64,000 nucleotides of DNA, taken from positions 288,287 to 352,286 of the forward strand of contig NZ_JACAOS010000003.1 of the NCBI RefSeq assembly GCF_013386165.1, given 5' to 3'. The first letter of the stretch is position 1, and the number at the start of each line of letters is the position of its first letter. Below the pieces are notes generated by a model. It was given only the letters and a program-made list of their open reading frames with translations. It ran no database searches and was not told the origin of the DNA. This DNA comes from Pseudomonas gingeri (lineage in GTDB: Bacteria; Pseudomonadota; Gammaproteobacteria; Pseudomonadales; Pseudomonadaceae). Shown here one piece after another: positions 49,723-58,274 of the stretch. The position numbers and the translations under genes are program-made.

Positions 49723-50691
49723 TTAGCGCGATGCCTGGCTGAGTGGGGCACGTTTGGCGTTGAAGCTCTTGTCGAAGCCTTGGGAGACGTCGATGTGTCG
49801 GTTCAGGATGCCTTCTTCCTGATAGATGTCTGCCGTGGTTTGCAGGCCGCTGATCACCGCGTCGTCAATCGCCACCGGTTGCATGTGGGTGGCCTTGGCC
49901 ACAGCGATGTGCACGGCCAACGGCAGGCCGGTGACCTTGGCCTGGGCGGCGGCATATTCCTCGGGGTGGGCGTTGGCCCAGCGGTAGGCGCGGTCGACCC
50001 GGGCGACGAAGTCGTCCAGTTGCGAGCGTTTGTCGGTGATCGCCTGGCGGGTGGCGGCGAAGTACAGATGGTTGGTCAGCAAGGTGTCACCGCTGACCAG
50101 GACCTTGGCCTGGCTCTGGGTGGTGGCAATGGTGGTGTAAGGGTCCCAGGTCGACCAGGCATCGGCACTGCCGTTATCCAGCAGGATGCGTGACTCACTG
50201 GGCAGCAGGTAGATGAACTGCACGTCGGCGGTGCTCAGGCCGACGCTGCGCAGGGCTTTGATCGCCAGGAAGTGGCCGATGGAGCCACGGGTGGTGACGA
50301 TCCGTTTGCCCTTGAGGTCGCTGGCGTTGTTCAGCGGCGAATCCTTGGGCGCGAGGATGGCCGTGGTGTAGCGACCCTCGGCATGCACGATGCTGACCAC
50401 TTTGAGCGGCGCACCGGCGCCGAGGGCGAACACGTAAGGCGCATCGCCCAGGGCGCCGATGTCCACCGCACCGGCGTTCAACGCCTCGCCTAAGGGTGCG
50501 GCGGCGGGAAACTCGGAGAACTGGATGTCGTAGGGCACATCCTTCAGTTCACCGGAGACCTCCAGGAGTACCTTGATCGTCGATTTCTGATTGGCCACCA
50601 ACAGCGGTTTCAGGTCGGCGGCGTGACTGGCCGCGCCGAAGGTGAGGGCGGTGGCGATCAACAGATGTTTGAACGGTTGGGTAAAGCGCAT
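49723..50691 (-). CDS. ABC transporter substrate-binding protein, aliphatic sulfonate type
   Basis: 322 aa with a Sec signal (KHLLIATALTFGAASHA). SsuA-like features: VPYDIQFSEFPAAAPLGEAL, NAGAVDIGALGDAPYVFALG, GKRIVTTRGSIGHFLAIKAL and a ligand-pocket segment NGSADAWSTWDPYTTIATTQ. It lies 15 bp upstream of the second binding-protein gene. Two paralogous binding proteins in tandem suggest two related ligands sharing one transporter. Confidence 0.92.
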   Translation of the reverse strand: MRFTQPFKHLLIATALTFGAASHAADLKPLLVANQKSTIKVLLEVSGELKDVPYDIQFSEFPAAAPLGEALNAGAVDIGALGDAPYVFALGAGAPLKVVSIVHAEGRYTTAILAPKDSPLNNASDLKGKRIVTTRGSIGHFLAIKALRSVGLSTADVQFIYLLPSESRILLDNGSADAWSTWDPYTTIATTQSQAKVLVSGDTLLTNHLYFAATRQAITDKRSQLDDFVARVDRAYRWANAHPEEYAAAQAKVTGLPLAVHIAVAKATHMQPVAIDDAVISGLQTTADIYQEEGILNRHIDVSQGFDKSFNAKRAPLSQASR

Positions 50692-50818
50692 AGCGGTGTG
50701 CTCCAGGCGGGGCTTGATGCTTCGTGTTACCTCCGCCTGGAGAAAGGGGTCGGACTGAGTTCAACGTCAGGGGTATGAAACGGCGCTGCCCGGCATTCGG
50801 TGCAGAAGCTTGCGGGGC

Positions 50819-52417
50819 TCAGATCACGAAAAAGCCATGGGTGGCGTCTCGGGCCAGTTGGGCCACCAATCCAAACTCCCAGTCCAGATAGGCTTGCATC
50901 GCTTCACGGGGGTTATCAGTGCCTTCATAAGGGCGGCGATAGCGGTCGATGCGCGGTGACGCCAGGTGTGTTTCACCTTCTTCCAGGGGCTGTTGCGCGG
51001 CGATCCAGCTGGCCGTGCCGCCTTTGAGCAGGAACACCGGTTTGCCGGTCAGGGCCTCGACATCGGCCACCGCCAGCCGCGCCAGCTGGCTGCTGCCACA
51101 GGTCAGCACGTAGCGTTGGGTGGTCGGCAGGTTGGCCAGGGCTTCGCGCAATTGTCCGCGCAGTACCCACCAGGCGCCGGGGATATGGCGTTTGACGTAA
51201 TTGGCGCTGGTGGTGAAATCCAGCACCAGGCTGTCACCCAGGGCCAGCCATTCGGCCAGGGTCTCAGGGCTGATTTCCTCGGCCTGCCGGGGCGCCGGGA
51301 CGGGTGCCTGCCAGGCGCCTTTTTCACTGAAGTGCGCAGGCTGCAGGTCATCCAGTACATGCACCTCCCAACCCAGCTGCGATAGCCAGGAAGCCGACAT
51401 GTTGGCGCGCACGCCCTCGTCATCCACCAGCACCAGGCGCGCACCGCGCACGCTGGCGAAGTGGTCGGTTTCCTGGACCAGTTGGCCGCCGGGTGTGGCG
51501 CGGGAGGCGGGCAGGTGGCCCGCTTCGAATTCTTCCGGGGTGCGCACGTCGAACAGGTAGGTGCTGCGGGTCGGTTCCTGTTGCCAGCGTTGCAGGTCGG
51601 CCAGGGTCGCGCGTCCTACCCGGGCCTTGTCGGCGACGCGACGGGCATCTCCGGCGGCGATTTGTCGATGGGCCTCGCTGGTCGGTGCGAACCGGCGCGA
51701 CTGGCCGTGTTGCAGGGCCTGGCCGGCCAGGGTCCAGCCGATGGTGCCGTTGCGCAGGGCTGAAACCGGGTTGGCAATCCCGGCGTTGATCAACGACTGG
51801 GTGCCGATGATGCTGCGGGTGCGCCCGGCACAGTTGACGATGATCCGCGTCGCCGGGTCCGGTGCCAGCTCCCGGGCGCGCAAGACCAACTCCGCCCCCG
51901 GTACGCTGATGCTGGTGGGAATGCTCATGGTCTGGTATTCATCGAAACGCCGGGCGTCGAGCACGACGACGTCGGCCTCGCTGTCGAGCAGCGCCTGAAC
52001 TTCCTCGGCCGCCAGCGACGGTGTATGACGCTGGCTTTCCACCAATTCACCAAAAGCTTTGCTCGGCACGTTGACGTCGATAAACAGCTCGCCACCGGCA
52101 CGCCGCCAACCGTCCAGGCCACCTTCCAGCAAGCTGACATTCAGGTAGCCCAAGTCTTGCAAGCGCTGGGCGGCGAGCTGTGCGAGGCCTTCACCGTTGT
52201 CGTAGACCGTCACTGCGGTATCGAGCCGTGGAATCCGTGAGTACACCTCAAGTTCGAGCTTGGACAAGGGGATGTTGGCCGCGAACAAGGGATGCGCCTC
52301 AGCGAAGGGCGCTTCTTCACGTACATCCACGAGTGCCAGTTCTTCGTGGTCCAGCAGCGCCTCCCGGATTTCGGCGAAGGCGCGGGTCGGTACGGGTTTG
52401 ACAGGGCTCGGGCTCAT
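50819..52417 (-). CDS. Four-domain rhodanese-like sulfurtransferase
   Basis: 532 aa with four rhodanese modules. Domain 1 (about 10-110) has VYDNGEG where the active Cys should be; domain 2 (about 135-235) has C196 in IIVNCAGRTRSI; domain 3 (about 265-360) has VDDEGVR in place of Cys; domain 4 (about 380-480) has C440 in YVLTCGSSQLAR. Thus two inactive and two probably active modules alternate. It moves sulfane sulfur between thiols or to acceptors. The start overlaps the thiol dioxygenase stop (ATGA), so sulfane sulfur is likely connected with that enzyme's substrate or product. Confidence 0.92.
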   Translation of the reverse strand: MSPSPVKPVPTRAFAEIREALLDHEELALVDVREEAPFAEAHPLFAANIPLSKLELEVYSRIPRLDTAVTVYDNGEGLAQLAAQRLQDLGYLNVSLLEGGLDGWRRAGGELFIDVNVPSKAFGELVESQRHTPSLAAEEVQALLDSEADVVVLDARRFDEYQTMSIPTSISVPGAELVLRARELAPDPATRIIVNCAGRTRSIIGTQSLINAGIANPVSALRNGTIGWTLAGQALQHGQSRRFAPTSEAHRQIAAGDARRVADKARVGRATLADLQRWQQEPTRSTYLFDVRTPEEFEAGHLPASRATPGGQLVQETDHFASVRGARLVLVDDEGVRANMSASWLSQLGWEVHVLDDLQPAHFSEKGAWQAPVPAPRQAEEISPETLAEWLALGDSLVLDFTTSANYVKRHIPGAWWVLRGQLREALANLPTTQRYVLTCGSSQLARLAVADVEALTGKPVFLLKGGTASWIAAQQPLEEGETHLASPRIDRYRRPYEGTDNPREAMQAYLDWEFGLVAQLARDATHGFFVI

Positions 52418-53022
52418 AGGGCTTGGCTCTCTTTGGACAGATCCCAGATGTTGGGGAGAAAGGCGTTGGAATAACCGGAGATAAATAGTTTCTCGCTGCC
52501 ATCGGGCTGGTACACCGCGCGGCGCACCGCACCGATATTGGCGCCATAGACATGGATGCTGATGGAGACCAGGTCATCGAAGGCGTTACTGACCTGGTGA
52601 ATGTCGCCGATCTTGGGCGACACCGCCTCGACCTGACCCGGTTGCAGCTGTATCCGCTTGCCTTCGGCCAGCAAGGTGCCGTCGGCCTGGCGTGCAAAGC
52701 CTTGGGAATATTCCGCGCCGCGTAACATGCCGATCAGGCCCCAGACCCGATGATCGTGGATGGGCGTGCGTTGCCCCGGCCCCCAGACAAAACTGACGAC
52801 ACTGAAGCGCTGCCGTGAATCGGCATGCAGCAGGTATTGCTGATAACGCTCGGGGTCGGGGCGGGCAAAGTCCTCAGGCAACCAGTCGTCATGGCTGACC
52901 AGTTGGCCGAGCAGCTTGCCGCCGCGATGCAACAGGTCACCCTCGCGAGGATGGCTGTCGATCAGTTCCGCCAGGGCGCCTATGAATGCTCTGAGTCTCT
53001 CCGGGTGTCGGGCCTGGGTCAT
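52414..53022 (-). CDS. Cysteine dioxygenase-family thiol dioxygenase
   Basis: 202 aa, the size of bacterial thiol dioxygenases. Cupin motif 1 is TPIHDHRVWGLIGMLRGAE with iron ligands H89 and H91; cupin motif 2 GDIHQVSNAF gives H142. The family oxidises cysteine, 3-mercaptopropionate or mercaptosuccinate to the sulfinate with O2 and Fe(II). The actual thiol cannot be chosen from sequence. First gene of the operon; an inverted repeat in its upstream region is a candidate operator. Confidence 0.9.
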   Translation of the reverse strand: MTQARHPERLRAFIGALAELIDSHPREGDLLHRGGKLLGQLVSHDDWLPEDFARPDPERYQQYLLHADSRQRFSVVSFVWGPGQRTPIHDHRVWGLIGMLRGAEYSQGFARQADGTLLAEGKRIQLQPGQVEAVSPKIGDIHQVSNAFDDLVSISIHVYGANIGAVRRAVYQPDGSEKLFISGYSNAFLPNIWDLSKESQAL

Positions 53023-53062
53023 GGCGATTCCCTCATTCGTTTCGAAGGTTGTTTTAAATATA

Positions 53063-53083
53063 TAAGCATAATGATCGTGCTTA
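53063..53083. promoter_or_regulatory. Inverted repeat in the dioxygenase/LysR divergent region
   Basis: TAAGCA-N9-TGCTTA lies 41 bp upstream of the dioxygenase start in an AT-rich tract (53041-53110), between that operon and the divergent LysR gene. Length and spacing suit a LysR-type operator. Confidence 0.45.
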
Positions 53084-53252
53084 ATATGCTATTTTTTAAT
53101 GATTAGGTTATAGCTGAAAGGAATTTAGAAGCCGATTGAATAGCGTTAGACGTTATCGATAGGGGCGCCGGGCCGCTTCGGGCTATCCAGGTTCCAACAA
53201 TATCACTATGCTTTTCAGACATCTTATTGACTGTTCTCTATGTGCGGGCCAA

Positions 53253-54158
53253 ATGAAAATTGATGATATCGATGCCTTCGTCGAGGTGATTCGTTGCCAG
53301 TCCATCAGCCATGCGGCCGAGTCCCTGCAATTGACCCAGCCGGCCATTACCCGGCGCGTGCAGAACTTCGAGCAGGCGTTGGGCGTCGAGTTGTTCGACC
53401 GCAACACCAAGCCGCTCAAGCCTACTTTGATCGGTACCCGGGTGTATGAACAGTGCCGTTTGATCCTGCGGGAAATGGACGCCTTGCGCGAATTGGTGGC
53501 GACCGATGCACCGCCTACCGGGTTGCTGCGCCTGGGCGTTCCGCAAACCATTGGCGATGTGGTGCTGCTCGATGCCCTCAAGCATCTGCGCCTCGAGTAT
53601 CCCGAATTGCGCGCCCAGGTGGCGACGGGGTGGGGCAGTCAACTGGTCGGCAAGATCGAGCGCGGTGAACTGGACGCGGCGGCGGCGTTGTTCCCGGCGG
53701 GCAAGATATTCCCGGACAACATCGTCGGCGAATCCATCGGCAAGATGGAATTGGTGGTGGTCTGCGCCAAGGCGCAATTGCCCAAGCGTCCGTGCAAGCT
53801 CGCCGACGTTTACCAGAGTGGCTGGATTCTCAACCCCGACGGCTGCGGTTTCCGCGCCGGTTTGCAGCGCACGCTGTCGGACCAGGGCCTGGCCTTGCGG
53901 GTCAATCTGGAAACCTTTGGTACCGAGTTGCAACTGGGTCTGGTCGCCGATGGCTTGGGCCTGGGGCTGGTGCCGCGTCCATTGCTCGAGCGCAGTGCTC
54001 ATTTCGACCAGTTGGCGGCCATGCCGCTGAAGGATTTCAAACCGGTGATGGACCTGTGGCTGATCTATCCGCGCTTTCTCGGCAACCTGCAGGGGCCGGT
54101 CGACGCCTTTGGCAAACGGGTCGCCGGATCGTTGCAGAAGATCAGGAACGCGGCATGA
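53253..54158 (+). CDS. LysR-family transcriptional regulator
   Basis: 301 aa from ATG at 53253 (MKIDDIDAFVEVIRCQSISH); the longer reading from 53208 is unlikely. Helix-turn-helix at 1-60 (HAAESLQLTQPAITRRVQNF). The effector domain has VGKIERGELDAAAALFPAGK and VADGLGLGLVPRPLLERSAH. Divergent from the dioxygenase operon with a 230-bp AT-rich gap and followed by the aldolase gene, so it probably controls the sulfur operon, perhaps sensing a sulfur metabolite. Confidence 0.92.
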   Translation: MKIDDIDAFVEVIRCQSISHAAESLQLTQPAITRRVQNFEQALGVELFDRNTKPLKPTLIGTRVYEQCRLILREMDALRELVATDAPPTGLLRLGVPQTIGDVVLLDALKHLRLEYPELRAQVATGWGSQLVGKIERGELDAAAALFPAGKIFPDNIVGESIGKMELVVVCAKAQLPKRPCKLADVYQSGWILNPDGCGFRAGLQRTLSDQGLALRVNLETFGTELQLGLVADGLGLGLVPRPLLERSAHFDQLAAMPLKDFKPVMDLWLIYPRFLGNLQGPVDAFGKRVAGSLQKIRNAA

Positions 54159-54278
54159 TCGGGCGGGCAAGACATAAAAAATAATAATAATTAGCTTAGA
54201 TTAAAATGTGCTTTTTATTATTTTTTGACTTCCCATAGGCTGGCTGGAGATTCTTCAGGCCATCCAGGAAGTGTTGCC

Positions 54279-55073
54279 ATGAGCAGTGTCAGTCCGTTAT
54301 CCAGTGTCTCGAAAAATATTCGCCAGCGTGTCACGCCTGAAGAGTGGGAGGTGCGGGTCAAACTGGCGGCAGCCTACCGGCTGGCGGCCTTGTTCAAGTG
54401 GACCGATCACATTTACACGCACTTTTCCGCACGGGTGCCGGGGCCGGAGGAGCATTTCCTGATCAATGCCTTCGGGCTGTTGTTCGATGAAATCAGCGCT
54501 TCCAACCTGGTCAAGGTCGACATCGACGGTACGATTGTCGACGACCCCACCGGCCTGGGCATCAACTACGCCGGTTACGTGATCCACAGCGCCATTCACG
54601 GCGCGCGTCCCGATCTGCAAGCGGTCCTGCATACCCATACCCGCGACGGCATCGCAGTTTCGGCGCAACGCGACGGGCTGTTGCCCATCTCCCAGCACTC
54701 CATCGGTTTTTCCGGTCGGGTGGCCTATCACGGTTACGAGGGCATCGCCCTGGACCTGGACGAGCGTGAACGGCTGGTGGCGGATCTGGGCGATAAAAGT
54801 GTGTTGATCCTGCGCAACCACGGACTGCTGACGGCCGGTGTCAGCGTTGAGCATGCGTTCCAGCAACTGCTGAGCCTGGAGCGTGCCTGCAACATTCAGA
54901 TTGCGGCACAGGCCGGCGGCAACGCCGAGTTGATCTTCCCGCCGGCCGAAGTAGTGGCCAAGGTCGAGAAGCAGGCCGAGGTGTTCAAAAGTGGTGACGG
55001 GCCAGGTGTTGCACGGCACTGGAATGCCCTGATCCGCCAGTTGGAGCGCAGTGACACGGCTTATAAAGATTGA
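54279..55073 (+). CDS. Class II aldolase/adducin family protein
   Basis: 264 aa from ATG at 54279, AGGAAG 9 bp upstream; the longer start at 54225 lies in AT-rich promoter-like DNA. Zinc-site motifs: THFSARVPGPEEHFLINAFG, LHTHTRDGIAVSAQ (two His) and ILRNHGLLTAGVSV (third His). The family has sugar-phosphate aldolases and decarboxylases. In this island it may cleave a C-C bond in the carbon part of an organosulfur compound; substrate unknown. Confidence 0.92.
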   Translation: MSSVSPLSSVSKNIRQRVTPEEWEVRVKLAAAYRLAALFKWTDHIYTHFSARVPGPEEHFLINAFGLLFDEISASNLVKVDIDGTIVDDPTGLGINYAGYVIHSAIHGARPDLQAVLHTHTRDGIAVSAQRDGLLPISQHSIGFSGRVAYHGYEGIALDLDERERLVADLGDKSVLILRNHGLLTAGVSVEHAFQQLLSLERACNIQIAAQAGGNAELIFPPAEVVAKVEKQAEVFKSGDGPGVARHWNALIRQLERSDTAYKD

Positions 55074-55090
55074 TCGTCAGTCGGGATGAG

Positions 55091-55124
55091 AAAGAGGGGC
55101 TGACCGCAAGGTAAGCCCCTCTTT
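55091..55124. terminator. Bidirectional terminator
   Basis: AAAGAGGGGCT (55091-55101) pairs perfectly with AGCCCCTCTTT (55114-55124) around a 12-nt loop. It lies between the convergent aldolase and flavin-monooxygenase genes, with A and T runs inside the stem, and serves both. Confidence 0.85.
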
Positions 55125-55159
55125 CACTATCGATTGTCATCGGGACAAAGTGCTGAACT

Positions 55160-56248
55160 TCACGCCACTTTTTCCGCCGCCTGGCGTTCACGCTCGGCCA
55201 CCAGCTGACGGGTCAGCGGAATCAGGCGTTTGCCATAGTCGATGGCGTCATCGAGCGGGTCGAAGCCGCGGATCAGGAAGGTGGTAATGCCCAGGTCGTA
55301 GTAGTCGAGCAGGGCTTCGGCCACTTGTTCCGGGGTGCCGACCAGCGAGGTCGAGTTGCCCTGTGCGCCGAGCAGGCCGGCGATGCCCGTCCAGAGGCGC
55401 TTGTCCAGCCGCGAACCTTGGGCAGCGGCGGCCAGTAAACGCCGAGAACCCTCGTTCGGTGGCTCGCGACGGACAAAACCATTCTGTTCGGCCAGGGCCG
55501 TGGCCTGTTGCAGGATGCGCTCGGCACGCTCCCAGGCCTGGGCTTCGGTGTCCGCCAGAATCGGTCGCAACGACAGGCTGAAACGAATGCTACGCCCATG
55601 CTTGGCCGCCTCAGCGCGTACCTGGTTCACCACTTCGCGCACTTGTTCGTAGGTTTCGCCCCACAGCGCATAGACGTCCGCATGTTTGCCCGCCACCGCG
55701 ATGGCCGCCGCCGATGAGCCGCCAAAATACAGCGGGATGTGCGGCTGTTGCGGCGACTTCACCGACGAGTGCGCGCCCTCGACCTGGTAGTACTTGCCCT
55801 GATAGTCGAAGGGCTTGTCGCGGGTCCATTCCTGGCGCAGCACATCGAGGTATTCATCGGTGCGGGCATAACGCTCGTCCTTGCCGATGTAGCTGCCATC
55901 AGCCCGCAGCTCACGGTCATCGCCGCCGGTAATGATGTGCACGGCGGTGCGTCCGCCATTGAAGACATCGAGGGTGGTGAATTGCCGCGCGGCCAGGGTC
56001 GGTGCGGCAAAACCCGGCCGATGGGCGATGAGGAACTTCAGGTTCTTGGTCACGCTGGCGGCATGGGAGGCGATCAGCGTGCTGTCCGGACTGTTGGAGT
56101 GGAACGCCACCAGGGCACGGTCGAAACCGGCCTCGTCGTGGGCGCGGGCGACGGTCTCCACATACTCGGGCTGCAACACCGGACCGCTACGAGGGTGGAT
56201 TTCCGAGGAATGATGGCCGCCGATGTAACCGATAAATTCAATGCTCAT
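55160..56248 (-). CDS. LLM-class flavin-dependent monooxygenase, SsuD-like
   Basis: 362 aa from ATG at 56248 with AAGGA upstream; a longer frame to 56293 is unlikely. Bacterial-luciferase-like TIM barrel with EYVETVARAHDEAGFDRALV, LIAHRPGFAAPTLAARQFTT, GRTAVHIITGGDDRELRADG and YFGGSSAAAIAVAGKHADVY. It is of the alkanesulfonate monooxygenase type, which uses FMNH2 and O2 to release sulfite. A flavin reductase is not seen in the window. Divergent from the ABC genes. Confidence 0.93.
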   Translation of the reverse strand: MSIEFIGYIGGHHSSEIHPRSGPVLQPEYVETVARAHDEAGFDRALVAFHSNSPDSTLIASHAASVTKNLKFLIAHRPGFAAPTLAARQFTTLDVFNGGRTAVHIITGGDDRELRADGSYIGKDERYARTDEYLDVLRQEWTRDKPFDYQGKYYQVEGAHSSVKSPQQPHIPLYFGGSSAAAIAVAGKHADVYALWGETYEQVREVVNQVRAEAAKHGRSIRFSLSLRPILADTEAQAWERAERILQQATALAEQNGFVRREPPNEGSRRLLAAAAQGSRLDKRLWTGIAGLLGAQGNSTSLVGTPEQVAEALLDYYDLGITTFLIRGFDPLDDAIDYGKRLIPLTRQLVAERERQAAEKVA

Positions 56249-56611
56249 GGTCAGTTCCTTGTCTTGTGGGATGGGCGTGGTGCAAGCCTCCACCTGGCAG
56301 GGGGTCGGTCCGTGGTACCGAAAGTAGGCGTAGCGGGCAGGGCTGTGAAATGCCGTTTTGTTCTAAGTTAATTATTAATTTAACGAATTATAATAAAATT
56401 ATTATATCAGAAATACGCATTTTAACCCGGGATCGAGGTGCAGGCGGCGAAGGGCGCGGGCTGGAGGCTTTTATTATGCAAATAATTTATCTGGTCTGTT
56501 CTCTATCTAAATTCCAATCATATTAGGTTATTCCCAAAAAGAATTTCACTGAGGTTTTTTATGCGAATAGCATGAATCCGAAGCCATGTTCTTGATGAGG
56601 AAGGAAGCCTG
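56249..56611. promoter_or_regulatory. AT-rich divergent promoter region
   Basis: 363 bp between the monooxygenase and ABC permease genes. 56351-56420 is very AT-rich and contains GTTAA-N8-TTAAC (56367-56384) within TTAATTATTAATTTAA, and an adjacent run AATTATAATAAAATTATTAT. Compared with the about 60% GC flanks this is a strong promoter/operator candidate. No ORF is supported here. Confidence 0.5.
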
Positions 56612-57484
56612 ATGACCGAAAAGACGTTCGATGCGCAGGGTGCCAGTAACTCGTTTTCTGTCGACAAGGCGGCTGATGGCCGAGGTGTTTCGCGGTTGAT
56701 CCCCGACGGGCTGAGAAATTGGCGAACACCTGAAGTCCTTCTGCGTTTGCTCAGCCCGATTGCCTTGCTGTTGTTGTGGGAGTTGGCGTCGCGCTTCGGC
56801 TTGATTCCGCAACGGGTTATCGCCGCACCGTCGCAGATTGGTGGCACGCTCTGGGCGATGATTGTGTCCGGCGAGCTGGGTAAGCATCTCTGGGTATCAC
56901 TTCAGCGTGCGCTGCTGGGGTTGAGTATCGGCGTCAGCATTGGCGTGGTCGCGGCGCTGATCACCGGCCTTTCGAAGCGTGGTGAAGTGATCCTCGATTC
57001 GCCGATGCAGATGCTGCGCACTATTCCTTCCCTGGCGTTGGTGCCGTTGTTCATCCTCTGGTTCGGCATTGGCGAGTTCACCAAAATCGCGCTGATCGTC
57101 ACCGGCACGATCTTCCCGGTGTATTTGAACCTGTTCGCCGGTATTCGCAATATCGACCCCAAACTGATCGAGGCCGCCAACACCCTCGGCCTGAATCGTC
57201 GCGAGTTGATCTGGCACGTGATCCTGCCGGGCTCCTTGCCTTCATTTTTTGTCGGCCTGCGTTATTCGCTGGGGATTTCCTGGCTGGCCCTGGTGTTTGT
57301 CGAGCAGATCAACACCACCGCCGGCATCGGCTTTTTGGCCAGCGATGCGCGGGACTTCATGCGCACCGACGTCATCGTCATCTGCCTGCTGATTTACAGC
57401 GTCCTCGGTTTACTGATCGACGGCGTGATCCGCACGCTCGAGCGTTTTTCCTTGGCCTGGCGCCCATCTTTTGTGAGGAACTGA
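56612..57484 (+). CDS. ABC transporter permease, SsuC-like
   Basis: 290 aa with six hydrophobic segments. It contains ASRFGLIPQRVIAAPSQIGG, LSIGVSIGVVAALITGLSKR and the EAA-type loop IEAANTLGLNRRELIWHVIL-P-G that contacts the ATPase. The family imports nitrate, taurine and sulfonates. It is followed after 1 bp by the ATPase gene and then a binding protein. It could also serve the two binding proteins at 48676-50691. Confidence 0.93.
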   Translation: MTEKTFDAQGASNSFSVDKAADGRGVSRLIPDGLRNWRTPEVLLRLLSPIALLLLWELASRFGLIPQRVIAAPSQIGGTLWAMIVSGELGKHLWVSLQRALLGLSIGVSIGVVAALITGLSKRGEVILDSPMQMLRTIPSLALVPLFILWFGIGEFTKIALIVTGTIFPVYLNLFAGIRNIDPKLIEAANTLGLNRRELIWHVILPGSLPSFFVGLRYSLGISWLALVFVEQINTTAGIGFLASDARDFMRTDVIVICLLIYSVLGLLIDGVIRTLERFSLAWRPSFVRN

Positions 57485-57485
57485 C

Positions 57486-58274
57486 ATGTCGACTATCGAA
57501 CTTTCGGACGCGTCGAAAACGGCGCCGGTACAACTGCGCAACGTGGTACGCCAGTTTGGTCAGCAACGGGTCATCGATGGTCTGGACCTGGACATCGCAC
57601 CGGGCGAGTTCGTCGCTTTGCTCGGGGCCAGTGGTTCCGGCAAAACCACCTTGCTGCGCAGCCTGGCCGGTCTCGATAGCATCGACAGCGGCCAGTTGCG
57701 GGTGCCCAAGGCGCGCGCGGCGGTGTTCCAGGAGCCTCGGTTGATGCCGTGGAAACGCGCCTGGAAGAACGTGATCCTCGGGCTGCGCGTCCCGGATGCG
57801 AAGGCGCGAGCGGTGCAGGCTCTGACGGAAGTCGGGCTGGCCCACCGACTGGAGGCCTACCCGGCAACACTCTCCGGCGGTGAAGCGCAGCGGGTAGCGT
57901 TGGCCCGTGGCTTGGTGCGTGAGCCGAAGTTGTTGTTGCTCGATGAGCCGTTCGCCGCACTCGATGCCTTGACCCGGATTCGCATGCATCGGCTGATCAT
58001 CGAGTTATGGCGTAAACACACACCGGCGGTGCTGCTGGTCACTCACGACGTGGACGAAGCCATCCTGTTGGCGGATAGGGTAATCGTGCTGGCCAACGGC
58101 AAGATCGCCGAACAGTTGACCATCGACCTGCCGCGCGCCCGTGACACCGGGCAGGACGGTTTTCAGGCGATTCGTGCACGGCTGTTGAGCCTCTTGGGGG
58201 TTGAGGTGGAAACCGCAGCGCTGGGCGAACGTCAGGCCACCCACGGCAGCGTTCGGCGTTTTGCCCATGGTTGA
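57486..58274 (+). CDS. ABC transporter ATP-binding protein, SsuB-like
   Basis: 262 aa. Walker A GASGSGKTTLL, Q-loop VFQEPRLMPWKRAW, signature LSGGEAQRVALARGLVREPK, Walker B LLLLDEPFAALDALTRIRMH and H-loop VLLVTHDVDEAILLADR: complete importer ATPase. It energises the SsuC-like permease; its 3' end overlaps the next gene by 8 bp. Confidence 0.95.
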   Translation: MSTIELSDASKTAPVQLRNVVRQFGQQRVIDGLDLDIAPGEFVALLGASGSGKTTLLRSLAGLDSIDSGQLRVPKARAAVFQEPRLMPWKRAWKNVILGLRVPDAKARAVQALTEVGLAHRLEAYPATLSGGEAQRVALARGLVREPKLLLLDEPFAALDALTRIRMHRLIIELWRKHTPAVLLVTHDVDEAILLADRVIVLANGKIAEQLTIDLPRARDTGQDGFQAIRARLLSLLGVEVETAALGERQATHGSVRRFAHG

